Shown here piece after piece: positions 26,367 through 35,265 of a DNA stretch of 64,000 nt. The stretch spans positions 290,497 through 354,496 of the forward strand of contig NZ_KQ948458.1 in NCBI RefSeq assembly GCF_001514115.1, read 5' to 3'. Position 1 is the stretch's first letter, and every line of letters starts with the position of its first letter. The notes below the pieces were generated by a model that made no database searches, was not told where the DNA came from, and was given only the letters and a program-made list of their open reading frames with translations. The DNA comes from Streptomyces olivochromogenes (GTDB taxonomy: Bacteria; Actinomycetota; Actinomycetes; Streptomycetales; Streptomycetaceae). The translations under genes and the position numbers were made by a program.

Positions 26367-26897
26367 GTGAGCGGGGAGCGTGCGGCGGACAGGGCGCGTG
26401 TATCTGATGGGGCGCGTGTATCGGACGGGGCGCGTGTATCGGACGGGGTGCGATTCGATCTGCCCGAAGTCGATGCCTTCACCCGGCCGTACTGGGACGC
26501 GGCGGCGGAGGGCCGACTGCTGATCCGCCACTGCGCGGGCTGCGACCGGGCCCACCACTACCCCCGGGAGTTCTGCCCGCACTGCTGGAGCGAGGACGTG
26601 CGCTGGCGGCCCGCGAGCGGGCACGCCACGCTCTACACCTGGTCCGTCGTGCACCGCAACGACCTCCCGCCGTTCGGCGAGCGGGTGCCCTACGTCGCCG
26701 CGGTCGTCGACCTCGCGGAGGGGCCGCGGATGATGACCGAGGTGGTGGAGTGCGAGGGCGACGCGCTGCGGATCGGGATGGGGCTGGAGGTCACGTTCAG
26801 GGCGGGGGTGCCCGTGTTCCGACCACGGTCCGGCGCTGTCCCACCTCCTTCCTCCGCCGACCCATCACCTTCCTCCGTGTCGAAAATCGCTTCCTGA
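26367..26897 (+). CDS. DUF35 zinc-ribbon / OB-fold protein, paralogue 1
   Basis: Encodes 176 residues. The rubredoxin-like zinc ribbon CAGCDRAHHYPREFCPHC lies at about 54-71 and an OB-fold follows (LYTWSVVHRNDLPPF, VPYVAAVVDLAEGP, GMGLEVTFRAG). These proteins pair with thiolase-like lipid-transfer proteins; ChsH2/Ltp2 aldolase complexes of steroid side-chain cleavage are the known example. The thiolase lacking a neighbouring DUF35 (36314) is its likely partner. GTG at 26367. Residues 10-27 are a threefold ARVSDG repeat encoded by an 18-bp minisatellite. Confidence 0.83.
   Translation: MSGERAADRARVSDGARVSDGARVSDGVRFDLPEVDAFTRPYWDAAAEGRLLIRHCAGCDRAHHYPREFCPHCWSEDVRWRPASGHATLYTWSVVHRNDLPPFGERVPYVAAVVDLAEGPRMMTEVVECEGDALRIGMGLEVTFRAGVPVFRPRSGAVPPPSSADPSPSSVSKIAS
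26393..26446 (+). repeat. Three-unit 18-bp coding minisatellite
   Basis: Units at 26393, 26411 and 26429 (GGCGCGTGTATCGGACGG; the first differs at three bases). Period 18 keeps the DUF35 reading frame and encodes ARVSDG repeats. Confidence 0.8.
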
Positions 26898-26927
26898 ACC
26901 CCTCTGGGCCCCGTGAATAATGGCCGG

Positions 26928-27551
26928 ATGCCCGACGTTCACGAGAAGTCCCTCGCCCATCCCTTTCCCGTGCTCGACGGCCACGGTCTGCGGCTGCGCC
27001 CCTGGGACCCGGAGTCCGAGGCCGATGTCGCGACCTGGCTGCGCGGGCTGTCCGACCCGGAGTTCCAGCGCTGGAACACCCCGGTCAAGATCGTCCGGGA
27101 TCTGGGCAGCGCCCGCGACTCGCTCCGCTCGCGCGCCGAGGCCGTCGCCGACGGCACCGCTGTCACCTTCTGCATCACGGACGCGGCCACCGGTACGACC
27201 CTGGGTCACATAGGCGTCAACGACATCAACCACGTCATACGCGTCGGCATCGTCGGCTACTGGGTCCTTCCGGAGGCACGCGGCCGGCAGGTCGCCACCC
27301 GTGCCCTCGCCCTCGCCGCCCGCTATGCCTTCGGCGCCGTCCGTCTGCACCGCATCGAACTGGGCCACGCCCTCGGCCACGACGCGTCCTGCCGGATCGC
27401 CGAGCGGTGCGGGTTCCCGTACGAGGGGACGCTGCGGGAGGCGATGTTCGAGTCGGGGCGCCACGACGCGTTCCGGGACGTCCACCTGCACGCACGGATC
27501 GCGACGGACCCGGAGCCGACGCTGCCGGTGACGGGCTCCGGGCCCCGGTAG
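26928..27551 (+). CDS. GNAT-family N-acetyltransferase (RimJ/RimL-like)
   Basis: Encodes 207 residues. LRLRPWDPESEADVATWL near the N-terminus and the acetyl-CoA-binding block YWVLPEARGRQVATRALALAARYAF (key residues RGRQVA at about 112-117) define a RimJ/RimL-type acetyltransferase. Substrate could be a protein N-terminus or a small amine. ATG at 26928; a GTG 15 bp upstream is possible. It is not preceded by the regulon operator and is separated from the DUF35 gene by 30 bp, so co-transcription by read-through is possible. Confidence 0.8.
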   Translation: MPDVHEKSLAHPFPVLDGHGLRLRPWDPESEADVATWLRGLSDPEFQRWNTPVKIVRDLGSARDSLRSRAEAVADGTAVTFCITDAATGTTLGHIGVNDINHVIRVGIVGYWVLPEARGRQVATRALALAARYAFGAVRLHRIELGHALGHDASCRIAERCGFPYEGTLREAMFESGRHDAFRDVHLHARIATDPEPTLPVTGSGPR

Positions 27552-27564
27552 GGCCCGGTCCCGA

Positions 27565-27604
27565 CTCTTTGACCTGCCGGTCTGCTCTTTGACCTGTCGG
27601 TCTG
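27565..27604. repeat. Tandem 20-bp duplication between convergent genes
   Basis: CTCTTTGACCTGCCGGTCTG at 27565-27584 is repeated with one change at 27585-27604, filling the gap between the acetyltransferase and the phosphoesterase. Confidence 0.75.
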
Positions 27605-27606
27605 CC

Positions 27607-29139
27607 TCAATGGCAGGCGAACGACTTGTTGGTCTTGCTCGCGCTCAGCGCACAGGTCTTGCCCCGTACGGCACCGGCCGTGTCATGGAAGGTGAGGTTC
27701 CAGGTCCCGGCGTTGTCGTTGAGGACCGCGTATCCGAAGACCCCTGCCAGGTTTTGCGGCGGGTTCTGTTCCTGGGTGATCGACTGTGTGACGGCCTGCG
27801 GGGGCTGCGTGCCGATCAGCTGTCCGACGACCTTGGTGTCGTCCGGGCCGTTGTCGAGTGTTCCGCCCGAGGAGCCCACGGTCAGCTGGGGCGGGCGCGG
27901 GGAGTTGAAATCGAGCATCTGGTAGAGATGGATGTGCCCCGACAGCACCAGTCGCACGTTGTCCGCCAGCCGGTGCAGGGAGGTGTCGGCGACGGCCGCG
28001 TCGAGGACGCGAGTCAGCCATTCCGCCGAGTTGGGCGGGTTACCGGACGCTTTCACCATCCACAGCGGCTTGTGCGTGACCACGAAGAAGTCGTTGGCGG
28101 GGCTCTGGAGCGCGGCCTGGTTCACGGCTTGGAACTGCCTGGCGTAGATGCCCCGCTGGGCTGTGCTTCCGTTGTCGCTCGGGTCGGCGAACGAGGAGTC
28201 CACGGACGCGAGGGTCAGGGTGCCGGCAGGGATCAGCGAGGGCGCCGGGTACACGCTGCACGATCCGTTGGAGCGGAGATCGTCGGCGAGGTAGCGGAAC
28301 CACGCGCCGCCCGCGCCGCCCGGATGCGTCGTGCAGTCTTCGTGGTTGCCCCGGGTCAACGCGATCGGCGCCGCGGCCAGCAGCTTTTCGGCGGGCCTGA
28401 AGAAGTCGGCGATCACACAGTCCCAACTGGCTCTGTCGGCGAACGTCGTGCAGCCCGGATTCGCCGCCTTGTCGTTCTCCCTGCTGGGGTCCTCCCGATA
28501 GAGGTAGTCGCCGGTGTGGATCACGAGATCCGGCTTCGTCACGGTGGCCGCGCTGTCCGCGATCCGCTGGAAGGGCCAGCCGGTCTGATGGTTCGCGCAG
28601 TTCTGCACGGGACCGGTCGCCGGGACCTCGCAGCCCGCGTCGCCGATGACGGCGATCTTGCTGGGACGGGTGTTCGAGGTCCACTTCGGCAAGGGGAGCT
28701 GACGGTTCGCGGGATGCACCGTGGCCGCCTGGATCGATGTCTGCTCGAGCACCGCGTTGGAGGCCGTGAGGGGCACCCTCAGCTCACAGACGGTGGTCGG
28801 GAACTGTGACGTCGGGCCGGGAGTGCTCACCCGATGCAGGGAGTGCGGATTCCGGTTCACTCCCAGGGTGTAGCGCACGACGGGACACGTCTGGCTGGTG
28901 TCCGTGGACACGTACCGGATCTGGGTGCCGTTGCTGGTCAGTTGGGTCCATGCCCAGGCCTCGCCGTTCGGCGCCCCGGGCGGAGGTGTCGTTCCGGGGG
29001 GAGGCGTCGGCCCGGGGGGTTTCGGCCCCGCGCTGTCGGGTGCGATCCGTGGGGGAGTCGCGTCGGCCGGGACCGCTATGGCAGGGACCGCCGTGGCCAG
29101 TGCGCTCGCCATGACGAGGGCGGCGATTCGATACCGCAT
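27607..29139 (-). CDS. Secreted metallophosphoesterase
   Basis: Encodes 510 residues. Signal peptide (MRYRIAALVMASALATAVPA, cleavage near residue 25), a Pro-rich linker (GPTPPPGTTPPPG) and a calcineurin-like domain from about residue 160: IGDAGCE, HTGDYLYRE, TRGNHED, VTHKPLW and LSGHIHLYQ are the five metal-ligand blocks in order. It would hydrolyse phosphomono- or diesters outside the cell, perhaps in phosphate scavenging, though no PHO box was identified. ATG at 29139; the longer frame to 29226 would displace the signal peptide. Divergent from the acetyltransferase at 29295. Confidence 0.86.
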   Translation of the reverse strand: MRYRIAALVMASALATAVPAIAVPADATPPRIAPDSAGPKPPGPTPPPGTTPPPGAPNGEAWAWTQLTSNGTQIRYVSTDTSQTCPVVRYTLGVNRNPHSLHRVSTPGPTSQFPTTVCELRVPLTASNAVLEQTSIQAATVHPANRQLPLPKWTSNTRPSKIAVIGDAGCEVPATGPVQNCANHQTGWPFQRIADSAATVTKPDLVIHTGDYLYREDPSRENDKAANPGCTTFADRASWDCVIADFFRPAEKLLAAAPIALTRGNHEDCTTHPGGAGGAWFRYLADDLRSNGSCSVYPAPSLIPAGTLTLASVDSSFADPSDNGSTAQRGIYARQFQAVNQAALQSPANDFFVVTHKPLWMVKASGNPPNSAEWLTRVLDAAVADTSLHRLADNVRLVLSGHIHLYQMLDFNSPRPPQLTVGSSGGTLDNGPDDTKVVGQLIGTQPPQAVTQSITQEQNPPQNLAGVFGYAVLNDNAGTWNLTFHDTAGAVRGKTCALSASKTNKSFACH

Positions 29140-29294
29140 GTCCAGTTGCTCCGTTCGCGTGCCCCGGACATACCGATGTATTTCACCGCCGGGGGGCACA
29201 CCTGGATGGTCACCGACGGTGTCCACCCGTGCACCAGCACGGGAGCGAACGGCCTACACGGTCACGCCGGAAAACCGGAGGCGGCTGGCAGGGG

Positions 29295-30209
29295 ATGAGC
29301 GGGATCATGCCCGGCATGACTCGTGACGCGCACGGCTGGGTGTTCACCCACGATCTGGACGAATTCCTCACGAGCGCGGGGGACTTCCTGCGCTCGCGGC
29401 CCGCGGCGCACACCGTGGCGCTGTCCGTGACCGACGCGCTGCGCAGACGAGGGCCGGACGTGTACGGGGAGGACGCACCGTTCTTCGGCCGGTTCGCCGA
29501 CGGGGACGGGGACAGGGAGAACGACGGGGTCGGTGGGGTGTCGGCCGTGCTGTTCCACACCCCGCCGTACCAGCTCAACGTCACCGACCTCCCGGCGGAA
29601 GACGTCGACGCGCTGGCCGCGCGGCTCGCGGACGAGGGGTACTCGTTCCCGGGCGTCGGCGGTCCGGTGGACACGGCCGCCGAGTTCGCCGCCGCCTGGG
29701 AGCGCCACACCGGCGCGCGGGCCCAACTCAGGAGAAGGGAACGGCTGTACCGGCTCGGTACGCTCACGCCGCCGACGCCCGTTCCGCCGGGCCGCGCCCG
29801 GGTGGCCGGCGAGAGCGACCACGCGCTCGTCGCGCGCTGGTACTCCGAGTTCGCCGGGATCTTCGAGCGGAACGAGCGGCAGGACCCGGACCGCTGGGCC
29901 GAGAGCCGACTCGCGTACGGCGGTGTCACGCTCTGGGAGACGCCGGACGGTACGCCGGTGGCCATGGCCGGAGCGACCCCCCTGATCGCCGGGCAGATCC
30001 GGGTCGCCCCCGTCTACACCCCGGCACCCCTGCGCGGACGCGGCTACGCGGGGGCCGCCACCGCCGAGGTCAGCAGGGCCGCGCTGGCCACCGGAGCGGA
30101 CGAGGTACTCCTCTTCACCGACCTCGCCAATCCGACGAGCAACGGCCTCTACCAGCGCATCGGTTACCGCCCCGTGGCCGACTTCGCCGTCTACGACTTC
30201 GTGAAGTAG
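29295..30209 (+). CDS. GNAT-family acetyltransferase, two-domain
   Basis: Encodes about 304 residues. The C-terminal half is a GNAT domain with APLRGRGYAGAATAEVSRAAL as acetyl-CoA site (about 238-258) and the LFTDLANPTSNGLYQRIGY segment typical of the family. The N-terminal half is a degenerate acetyltransferase-like region. ATG at 29295 has GGAGGC 12 nt upstream; ATG at 29316 is an alternative. The 3' end overlaps the convergent epimerase gene by 19 bp. Substrate unknown. Confidence 0.78.
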   Translation: MSGIMPGMTRDAHGWVFTHDLDEFLTSAGDFLRSRPAAHTVALSVTDALRRRGPDVYGEDAPFFGRFADGDGDRENDGVGGVSAVLFHTPPYQLNVTDLPAEDVDALAARLADEGYSFPGVGGPVDTAAEFAAAWERHTGARAQLRRRERLYRLGTLTPPTPVPPGRARVAGESDHALVARWYSEFAGIFERNERQDPDRWAESRLAYGGVTLWETPDGTPVAMAGATPLIAGQIRVAPVYTPAPLRGRGYAGAATAEVSRAALATGADEVLLFTDLANPTSNGLYQRIGYRPVADFAVYDFVK

Positions 30210-31096
30210 TGGCCCTCTTCGAGGTCCTCGACGAGGCCGGGTCGCTCGGGGTGCCATCCCAACTGCTTCTGCGTGAGGGCGCTCGACGCCGGGACGTCCA
30301 TCGCGAAGAAGTGTCCGAGCCAGCCGAAGTGGTCGGCCGCCTCCTCGCGGGGGACGGCGGCCACCGGCAGCTTCAGGTACCGGCCGACGGCCTCGGCGAT
30401 GTCGCGGACCGGTACGCCCTCGTCGCCGACCGCGTGCAGCCGCGCGCCGCCGGGCGCCTCCTCCAGGGCCAGCCGGTACAGGTGCGCGGCGTCGAGCCGG
30501 TGCCCGGCGGCCCAGCGGTTGGAGCCGTCGCCGGGGTAGGCGGAGACGCCCTTCGCGCGGGCGACGGCGATGATCTGCGGGACGAAACCGTGGTCCTCCT
30601 CGCCGTGCACCGACGGCGGCAGCCGCACCACCGAGGCCCGCACCCCGCGCTCGGCGAACGACAGCGCCGCCGCCTCCGCCGGGATCCGGGCCGCCGCGGG
30701 CGAGGAGAGATCCTGCTCGTCGTCCTCGGTCGCGACACGGCCCGGCACGAGCGTGAGACCGGCGGTCCCGGAGGTCACGACGAAGGGCCGACCGGACCCC
30801 ACGAGCGTCTCGCCGAGCGTCTGGACGGCACGGATCTCCGCCCGGGCGGCGGCCGCGAAATCGGAGGAGCCGTGCTGGAACGCCGTGTGGATCACGCCGT
30901 CCGCCGCGTCCGCGCCCGCCCCCAGACTGTCGAGGTCGTCGAGGGCGCCGCGGTGCACCTCCGCCCCCGCGGCCGTCAGCGACGCGGCGGCCCGGTCCGA
31001 GCGGGCGAGGCCGAGAACCCGGTGTCCCGCGTCCAGCAGTTCGCGTACGACGGCGCTGCCGACGAATCCGGTGGCTCCGGTGACGAACACACGCAT
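30191..31096 (-). CDS. NAD-dependent epimerase/dehydratase-family SDR
   Basis: Encodes 301 residues of the extended (atypical) SDR group. VFVTGATGFVGSAVVREL at the N-terminus is the nucleotide-binding motif; the usual YxxxK is not evident (TSGTAGL and IPAEAAALSF occupy that region), so it may be an atypical reductase. ATG at 31096. It is divergent from a LysR gene at 31288 with 191 bp between, the classic arrangement of a LysR regulator and its target. Not linked to the regulon operator. Confidence 0.8.
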   Translation of the reverse strand: MRVFVTGATGFVGSAVVRELLDAGHRVLGLARSDRAAASLTAAGAEVHRGALDDLDSLGAGADAADGVIHTAFQHGSSDFAAAARAEIRAVQTLGETLVGSGRPFVVTSGTAGLTLVPGRVATEDDEQDLSSPAAARIPAEAAALSFAERGVRASVVRLPPSVHGEEDHGFVPQIIAVARAKGVSAYPGDGSNRWAAGHRLDAAHLYRLALEEAPGGARLHAVGDEGVPVRDIAEAVGRYLKLPVAAVPREEAADHFGWLGHFFAMDVPASSALTQKQLGWHPERPGLVEDLEEGHYFTKS

Positions 31097-31287
31097 GGTG
31101 CACTCCAAAAAGGCGATGAGGTCCGGCCCGGCGGTTCTCCGCCCGGTGGTTGCGGATCCACCGTGTGGCCACGTGGGGTTCCGCGTCCAAGGCCTGTTGC
31201 GCAACGGCACATGCGTTTCAGGTATCACCGCAGGTCAATGGTGAAGACTTGCGGTCAGTCGCCAGTCGCGGGGAATACCATCAAGGC

Positions 31288-32265
31288 ATGACGTCCGACT
31301 CGTCACCGCAGCAGCAGCCTTCGCCTCCGGTCGACCTCGACCTGCGGCTCGTGCGGTATTTCACGGTCGTCGCCGAGCACCGGCACTTCGGCCGTGCCGC
31401 CACCGCCCTGTGCATCGCCCAGCCGTCCCTGAGCCGGCAGATCCGCCGCCTCGAACAGCAGCTCGGCGCCCGGCTGCTGGACCGTACCCCGCAGGGCAGT
31501 CGGCTCACCGAGGCCGGCGAGGTCTTCCTGCCCCAGGCCAAGGCGCTGCTGCGCTCGGCCACTCAGGCCGCGGCGCGCACCCGGGCCGCCGCCCAGCCCG
31601 GCCGTGTCACCATCGGCTACACCTCCGGCATCATCGTCACCCCGGCGGTGCGCGAGATGCGCCGGCTGCACCCGGACGCCGAGGTGGTCGCCCAGCACCT
31701 CGTGTGGAACGACGCCCACGCGGCCCTGGTCGAGCACCGGGTGGACGTGGCGGTGACCCGCCTCCCGATGCGGACCGACCGGCTCCACGTCACGATCCTC
31801 TACGACGAGCCCCGCGTGCTCCTCGTCCCCGTCGACCACCGCCTGGCCGGCAAGGAATCCGTCACCCTCGACGACATCGCCGACGAACCCCTGCCCCGGG
31901 TGTCCGACTCGTCCTGGAACGCGTTCTGGCGCGTCGATCCGCGCCCCGACGGCAGCCGGGCGCCCGACGGTCCGCTCATCGAGGCCCTGGAGGACAAGTT
32001 CGAATTCATCGCCTCCGGGCAGGCCGTGGCCATCGTCCCGGCCGACCCGCGCGTCGACAGAATCCGCCCCGACCTCACCACGGTCCCCCTGCACGGCGTC
32101 GAACCGAGCCACGTCGTGCTCGCGACCCGCGCCGACGACCGCAGCCGACTCGTGACGGCCTTCCGCAAGTGCGCCCAGGCCCACCTGACCGGTCCCGAGT
32201 CTCAGGGCCAGAGCAGTTCCTTGCGCCAGCCTCCGCCCTCCGGGGAAGGTTCCGTACGGCGGTAG
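31288..32265 (+). CDS. LysR-family transcriptional regulator
   Basis: Encodes 325 residues. The winged HTH is at about 16-75 (LRLVRYFTVVAEHRHFGRAA, IAQPSLSRQIRRLEQQLGARL) and the substrate-binding domain at about 100-300 (VTIGYTSGIIVTPAVREM). A Ser/Pro-rich tail overlaps the convergent PNPOx-like gene by 64 bp. It probably controls the divergent epimerase-type SDR gene. ATG at 31288 with AAGG close upstream. Confidence 0.87.
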   Translation: MTSDSSPQQQPSPPVDLDLRLVRYFTVVAEHRHFGRAATALCIAQPSLSRQIRRLEQQLGARLLDRTPQGSRLTEAGEVFLPQAKALLRSATQAAARTRAAAQPGRVTIGYTSGIIVTPAVREMRRLHPDAEVVAQHLVWNDAHAALVEHRVDVAVTRLPMRTDRLHVTILYDEPRVLLVPVDHRLAGKESVTLDDIADEPLPRVSDSSWNAFWRVDPRPDGSRAPDGPLIEALEDKFEFIASGQAVAIVPADPRVDRIRPDLTTVPLHGVEPSHVVLATRADDRSRLVTAFRKCAQAHLTGPESQGQSSSLRQPPPSGEGSVRR

Positions 32266-32873
32266 ACGAGCCGTACGTGCCGACGCCTCGCGTCGCCCTG
32301 GAAGAACTCCACCTCTTCCGGCCGGAGGCGGTAGAGGGTCCACGTCGGGGCAGGGGCGTCGGGCTCGCGCTGAGCGCGGTCCCAGGCCTCGTCCGAGACC
32401 CGCCCCAACTCCGCTACGGAACCCAGCACTTCACTCTGCCCGCCCACGAGAGCGGCGGCCAGCGCCCCCGTCGAACGGGCGTGCAGATCCGCCTGCCCCT
32501 CCTCGGCCGGGGCGACCTCGACCGGCCCCCGCAGCCGGATCTGACGGCCCTGGGCGGGCCAGTAGAACCCCAGAGCCGCGTACGGGCGCGTGGCCAGCTG
32601 GCGGCCCTTGCGGCTGGTGACATGGCTCGCGAAGGCCCAGCCGTCCGCGTCCGCGCCGTGCAGCATCACGATCCGGACGTCGGGCAGCCCGTCCTCGTCC
32701 GCCGTCGCCAGCGACATCGTGTGCGGTTCGCTCTGCCCCGCCGCGACCGCGTCCGCGAACCACTCCGTGAACAGGGGGAGTGGTTCGGCGGGTGTGGATG
32801 CCGGGTCGAAGGAGGGCAGCTCTACGTCCCACACCCGCAGTGACCTGAGCAGCTCGTGAAGATCCGTTCCCAT
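32202..32873 (-). CDS. Pyridoxamine 5'-phosphate oxidase-like flavoprotein
   Basis: Encodes 223 residues with PNPOx-type FMN-binding features: HTMSLATADEDGLPDVRIVML, FASHVTSRKGRQLATRPYAA, FYWPAQGRQIRLRGPVE, and the C-terminal WTLYRLRPEEVEFFQGDARRRH characteristic of PdxH-type enzymes. It could make pyridoxal phosphate or act on another FMN/F420-dependent substrate. ATG at 32873. It overlaps the LysR gene tail. The gene symbol is withheld because the middle region differs from canonical PdxH. Confidence 0.76.
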   Translation of the reverse strand: MGTDLHELLRSLRVWDVELPSFDPASTPAEPLPLFTEWFADAVAAGQSEPHTMSLATADEDGLPDVRIVMLHGADADGWAFASHVTSRKGRQLATRPYAALGFYWPAQGRQIRLRGPVEVAPAEEGQADLHARSTGALAAALVGGQSEVLGSVAELGRVSDEAWDRAQREPDAPAPTWTLYRLRPEEVEFFQGDARRRHVRLVYRRTEPSPEGGGWRKELLWP

Positions 32874-33213
32874 GCCCCGAGTATCACTCGGAGGCCCGGC
32901 AAAGCTGCGCCATGAGCACCCCGTGCAGCAGCTCCGCGTCCACCCTGTCTTTCGCGCAGGGTGCCCGGTCCTTCATGGCCGGGGTGAATGCGCGCTCCCG
33001 CGGAGCGGGGCAGGGATAGGCGAGTCGCCGTCAGGGCGATTCGTCATCTCCCTCCACGGACTTGAGGGCGATCTCAAGCGGTTGGTGGTGCTGGCGAGTT
33101 GAGGGCCCCGTGGTCGGGGGCTGCCCTGGAAGGCAGGGCATGTCGGTCACTCTCACGGGTGATGTTGATCGATGGCGTGCGCGGGAGGAGAACGGGGTGG
33201 CTAGGTTCGTGGC
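32874..33213. other. Gap upstream of the TnpB gene
   Basis: A 340-bp stretch without a convincing gene. The left end of the TnpB element should fall here, but I could not fix a hairpin or target-adjacent motif with confidence. No transposase tnpA is present. Confidence 0.4.
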
Positions 33214-34501
33214 ATGTCACGTTTCCGGCTGTACCCGACGCCCGTGCAGGCGCAGCAGATGCTGCTGCACTGCGCGCACGCCCGGTACGTGTGGAACCTG
33301 GCGGTGGAGCAGCACGCGCACTGGCGCCCCGGCCGCAGGTCCGCGCCCGGTTTTGCGGAGCAGTGCCGCCAGCTGACCGAGGCCCGGCGCGGGAACGAGT
33401 GGCTCGCCGCTGGGAACGCGGACGTGCAGCAGCAGGCTCTGAAGGACTTCGCCACAGCCAAGAACGCCCGCTTCACCTCGGGGTTCGGCGAGCCGACCTG
33501 GCGCAGGAAGCACGTCCGCGAGGGCTTCCGGGTCATCGGTACCGACCGTGTCCCCGGAGTTCGAGTCGGACGGCAGCCCGAAGCTGAACACCAAGGGCAA
33601 GCAGGTCATGGGCCGCTCGGTGGTGGTGCAGAGGCTGAACCGGCGGTGGGCGCGGGTGAAGGTGCCCGGCTGTGGCTGGGTGCGTTTGCGCCTCACCCGT
33701 GCTCAACTGCCCGCCGCGAAGACGTTCCGGGTCACCTTCCGTAACGGACAGTGGCATATTGCGTTCGCTGTCGTCCCCGAGCCGATCGAGGCGCCGGCGG
33801 CGGGAGAGGTCATCGGCATCGACCGGGGTGTGACCATCACGGCCGCTCTGTCCGACGGCCGGAAGCTGAACTGCCCGCAGCTTACGGTCAGGGAGCGCGC
33901 ACAGATCCGCAAGCACCAGCGGCGTGCAGCCCGCGCCCCGAAGGGCAGTGAGGCCAAGGCCTCCGAGCACGCGAAGGTAGCCCGGCTGAAGGCGTGCGAG
34001 GCGAATCGGCGCAAGGACTGGTGCGAGAAGACCAGCACGATGCTCGCTAGGTCGTGCGGCCTGGTGCGGTTCGAGAAGCTGAACATCAAGAACATGACTC
34101 GCTCGGCAAAGGGAACAGTCGAGCAACCTGGCAAGAACGTCCGGCACAAGGCCGGGCTGAACCGGGTCATTCTCGCTCAGGGTTGGGGCCTGCTGAGGCA
34201 GCGCACTGAGCAGAAGGCTCCGGGCCGGGTCGAGGATGTGCCCGCACCCTTTTCGTCGCTGCGGTGCAGTGCCTGCGGATGGATCGAGAAGAAGTCGCGC
34301 AAGAGCCAAGCCGACTTCGTCTGCGTGTCCTGCGGCTTCACCTGCAACGCCGATGAGAACGCAAGCATCAACGTCGCGGCAGGACAGGGCGGGATCCCCC
34401 GCCCCCGGCGAACAGCCGGTGCCGGAGGGGTGACAGCGGCCGCCAGCCGTTCGAGCGCCCGTGAACCTCAACCCGCCTGGGTTGGAATCCCCCTCTTTTA
34501 A
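33214..34501 (+). pseudogene. tnpB: TnpB (IS200/IS605-type RNA-guided nuclease), split by a frameshift
   Basis: The N-terminal part (33214 to about 33555) and the RuvC part (from about 33557) lie in different frames. A single extra C in the CCCC run at 33552-33555 explains the break: removing one C gives a continuous protein of about 428 residues reading TDRVPEFESDG across the joint. RuvC residues are visible: Asp in VIGIDRG, Glu in RFEKLNIKNM and Asp in NADENASINV; a zinc ribbon CSACGW...CVSCGF precedes the last. The stop TAA falls in the loop of the right-end hairpin. No tnpA accompanies it. A sequencing error, recoding or true inactivation are all possible. Confidence 0.85.
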
Positions 34502-34508
34502 GAGGGGG
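34489..34508 (+). repeat. Right-end hairpin of the TnpB element
   Basis: Perfect 9-bp inverted repeat CCCCCTCTT / AAGAGGGGG with a 2-nt loop, followed by GAGGATGTCAA. It fits the subterminal hairpin of IS200/IS605 right ends, which also forms the 3' part of the guide (omega) RNA; the guide would begin near 34519 (inference). Confidence 0.65.
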
Positions 34509-34573
34509 AGGATGTCAAATTGCTGGTTGTGGGGAGGATGGTGGTCGTTGTGGGGGCGAATGGTGGGGCGTCT

Positions 34574-34737
34574 ATGGGGCGCAAGTTGGTGGGGGAGCTA
34601 CTGCGTATCCAACGGGGGCGGTTGGGGCTGACGCAGAAGGAGGCGGGTGAGTTGTTGCTGGTCTCCGAGAGGGGCTTCGGGCCGTACGAGAGGGCAGAAC
34701 GCATTCCGCCGATCCAGTTCCTCAAGGACGCGGACAA
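34574..34737 (+). pseudogene. Truncated XRE-type HTH regulator fragment
   Basis: About 54 residues starting MGRKLVGELLRIQRGRLG, with LTQKEAGELLLVSERGFGPYERAERIPP as a helix-turn-helix. Family members continue for over 200 residues; here the similarity stops at about 34737 and the sequence continues in another frame as part of an unrelated secreted protein. It starts 66 bp after the TnpB right-end hairpin. Confidence 0.65.
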
Positions 34738-35106
34738 TTCGGCGTCGAACTGCGGGGCAGCCCCGGCACGAAGCGCTCGCTGCGGCTCAAGGTCCGCAAC
34801 AACGGGCCCGGCATCCCCGGCGCCGGTACGAAGCTGCTGTTCACGCCGCCGCCCGGCACCGTGCTGGAAGAACCCATGGAGGCCATCGACGAGGACGCGT
34901 ACAAGCCGTACTGCGACTCCGACGGCCCGGCGTACAGCTGCCTCGTGGGTCAACTCGACCCCGGCGAGACCCGTGACTTCGAGTTCACCCTGAGCCTCGA
35001 CGGGCCGGGGCAGGGCAGCGTGGCCCTCCAGGACAGTGAGCCGTCCACCGGCCGCCGCGACCCGACCCCGGTCAACGACACGGCCCCCGTCACCGTCCTG
35101 CCCTGA
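34738..35106 (+). pseudogene. C-terminal fragment of a DUF11-like secreted protein
   Basis: About 122 residues read in the frame ending at 35106 (GVELRGSPGTKRSLRLKVRN, then PGTVLEEPMEAID, two cysteines, and PVNDTAPVTVLP at the end). It matches the beta-sandwich style of the complete protein at 21266-22609 but has no start codon, signal peptide or ribosome binding site. It is fused out of frame to the HTH fragment at about 34737, so both are remnants of a deletion. Confidence 0.65.
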
Positions 35107-35265
35107 CCTCCCGCATCCCTGGCGCACCCCCGTGACGCCAGGGAACGGAAGAGTCTGTCGCGTTTTCCGCTGCCTCTAAGATGTGGCGCGGATCGGCCTG
35201 TGCGGGAGGACCGAACGTGTCAGCGACGCGGCTGAACACGCCAGTCACCGCCGCGGTGTTGTGAG

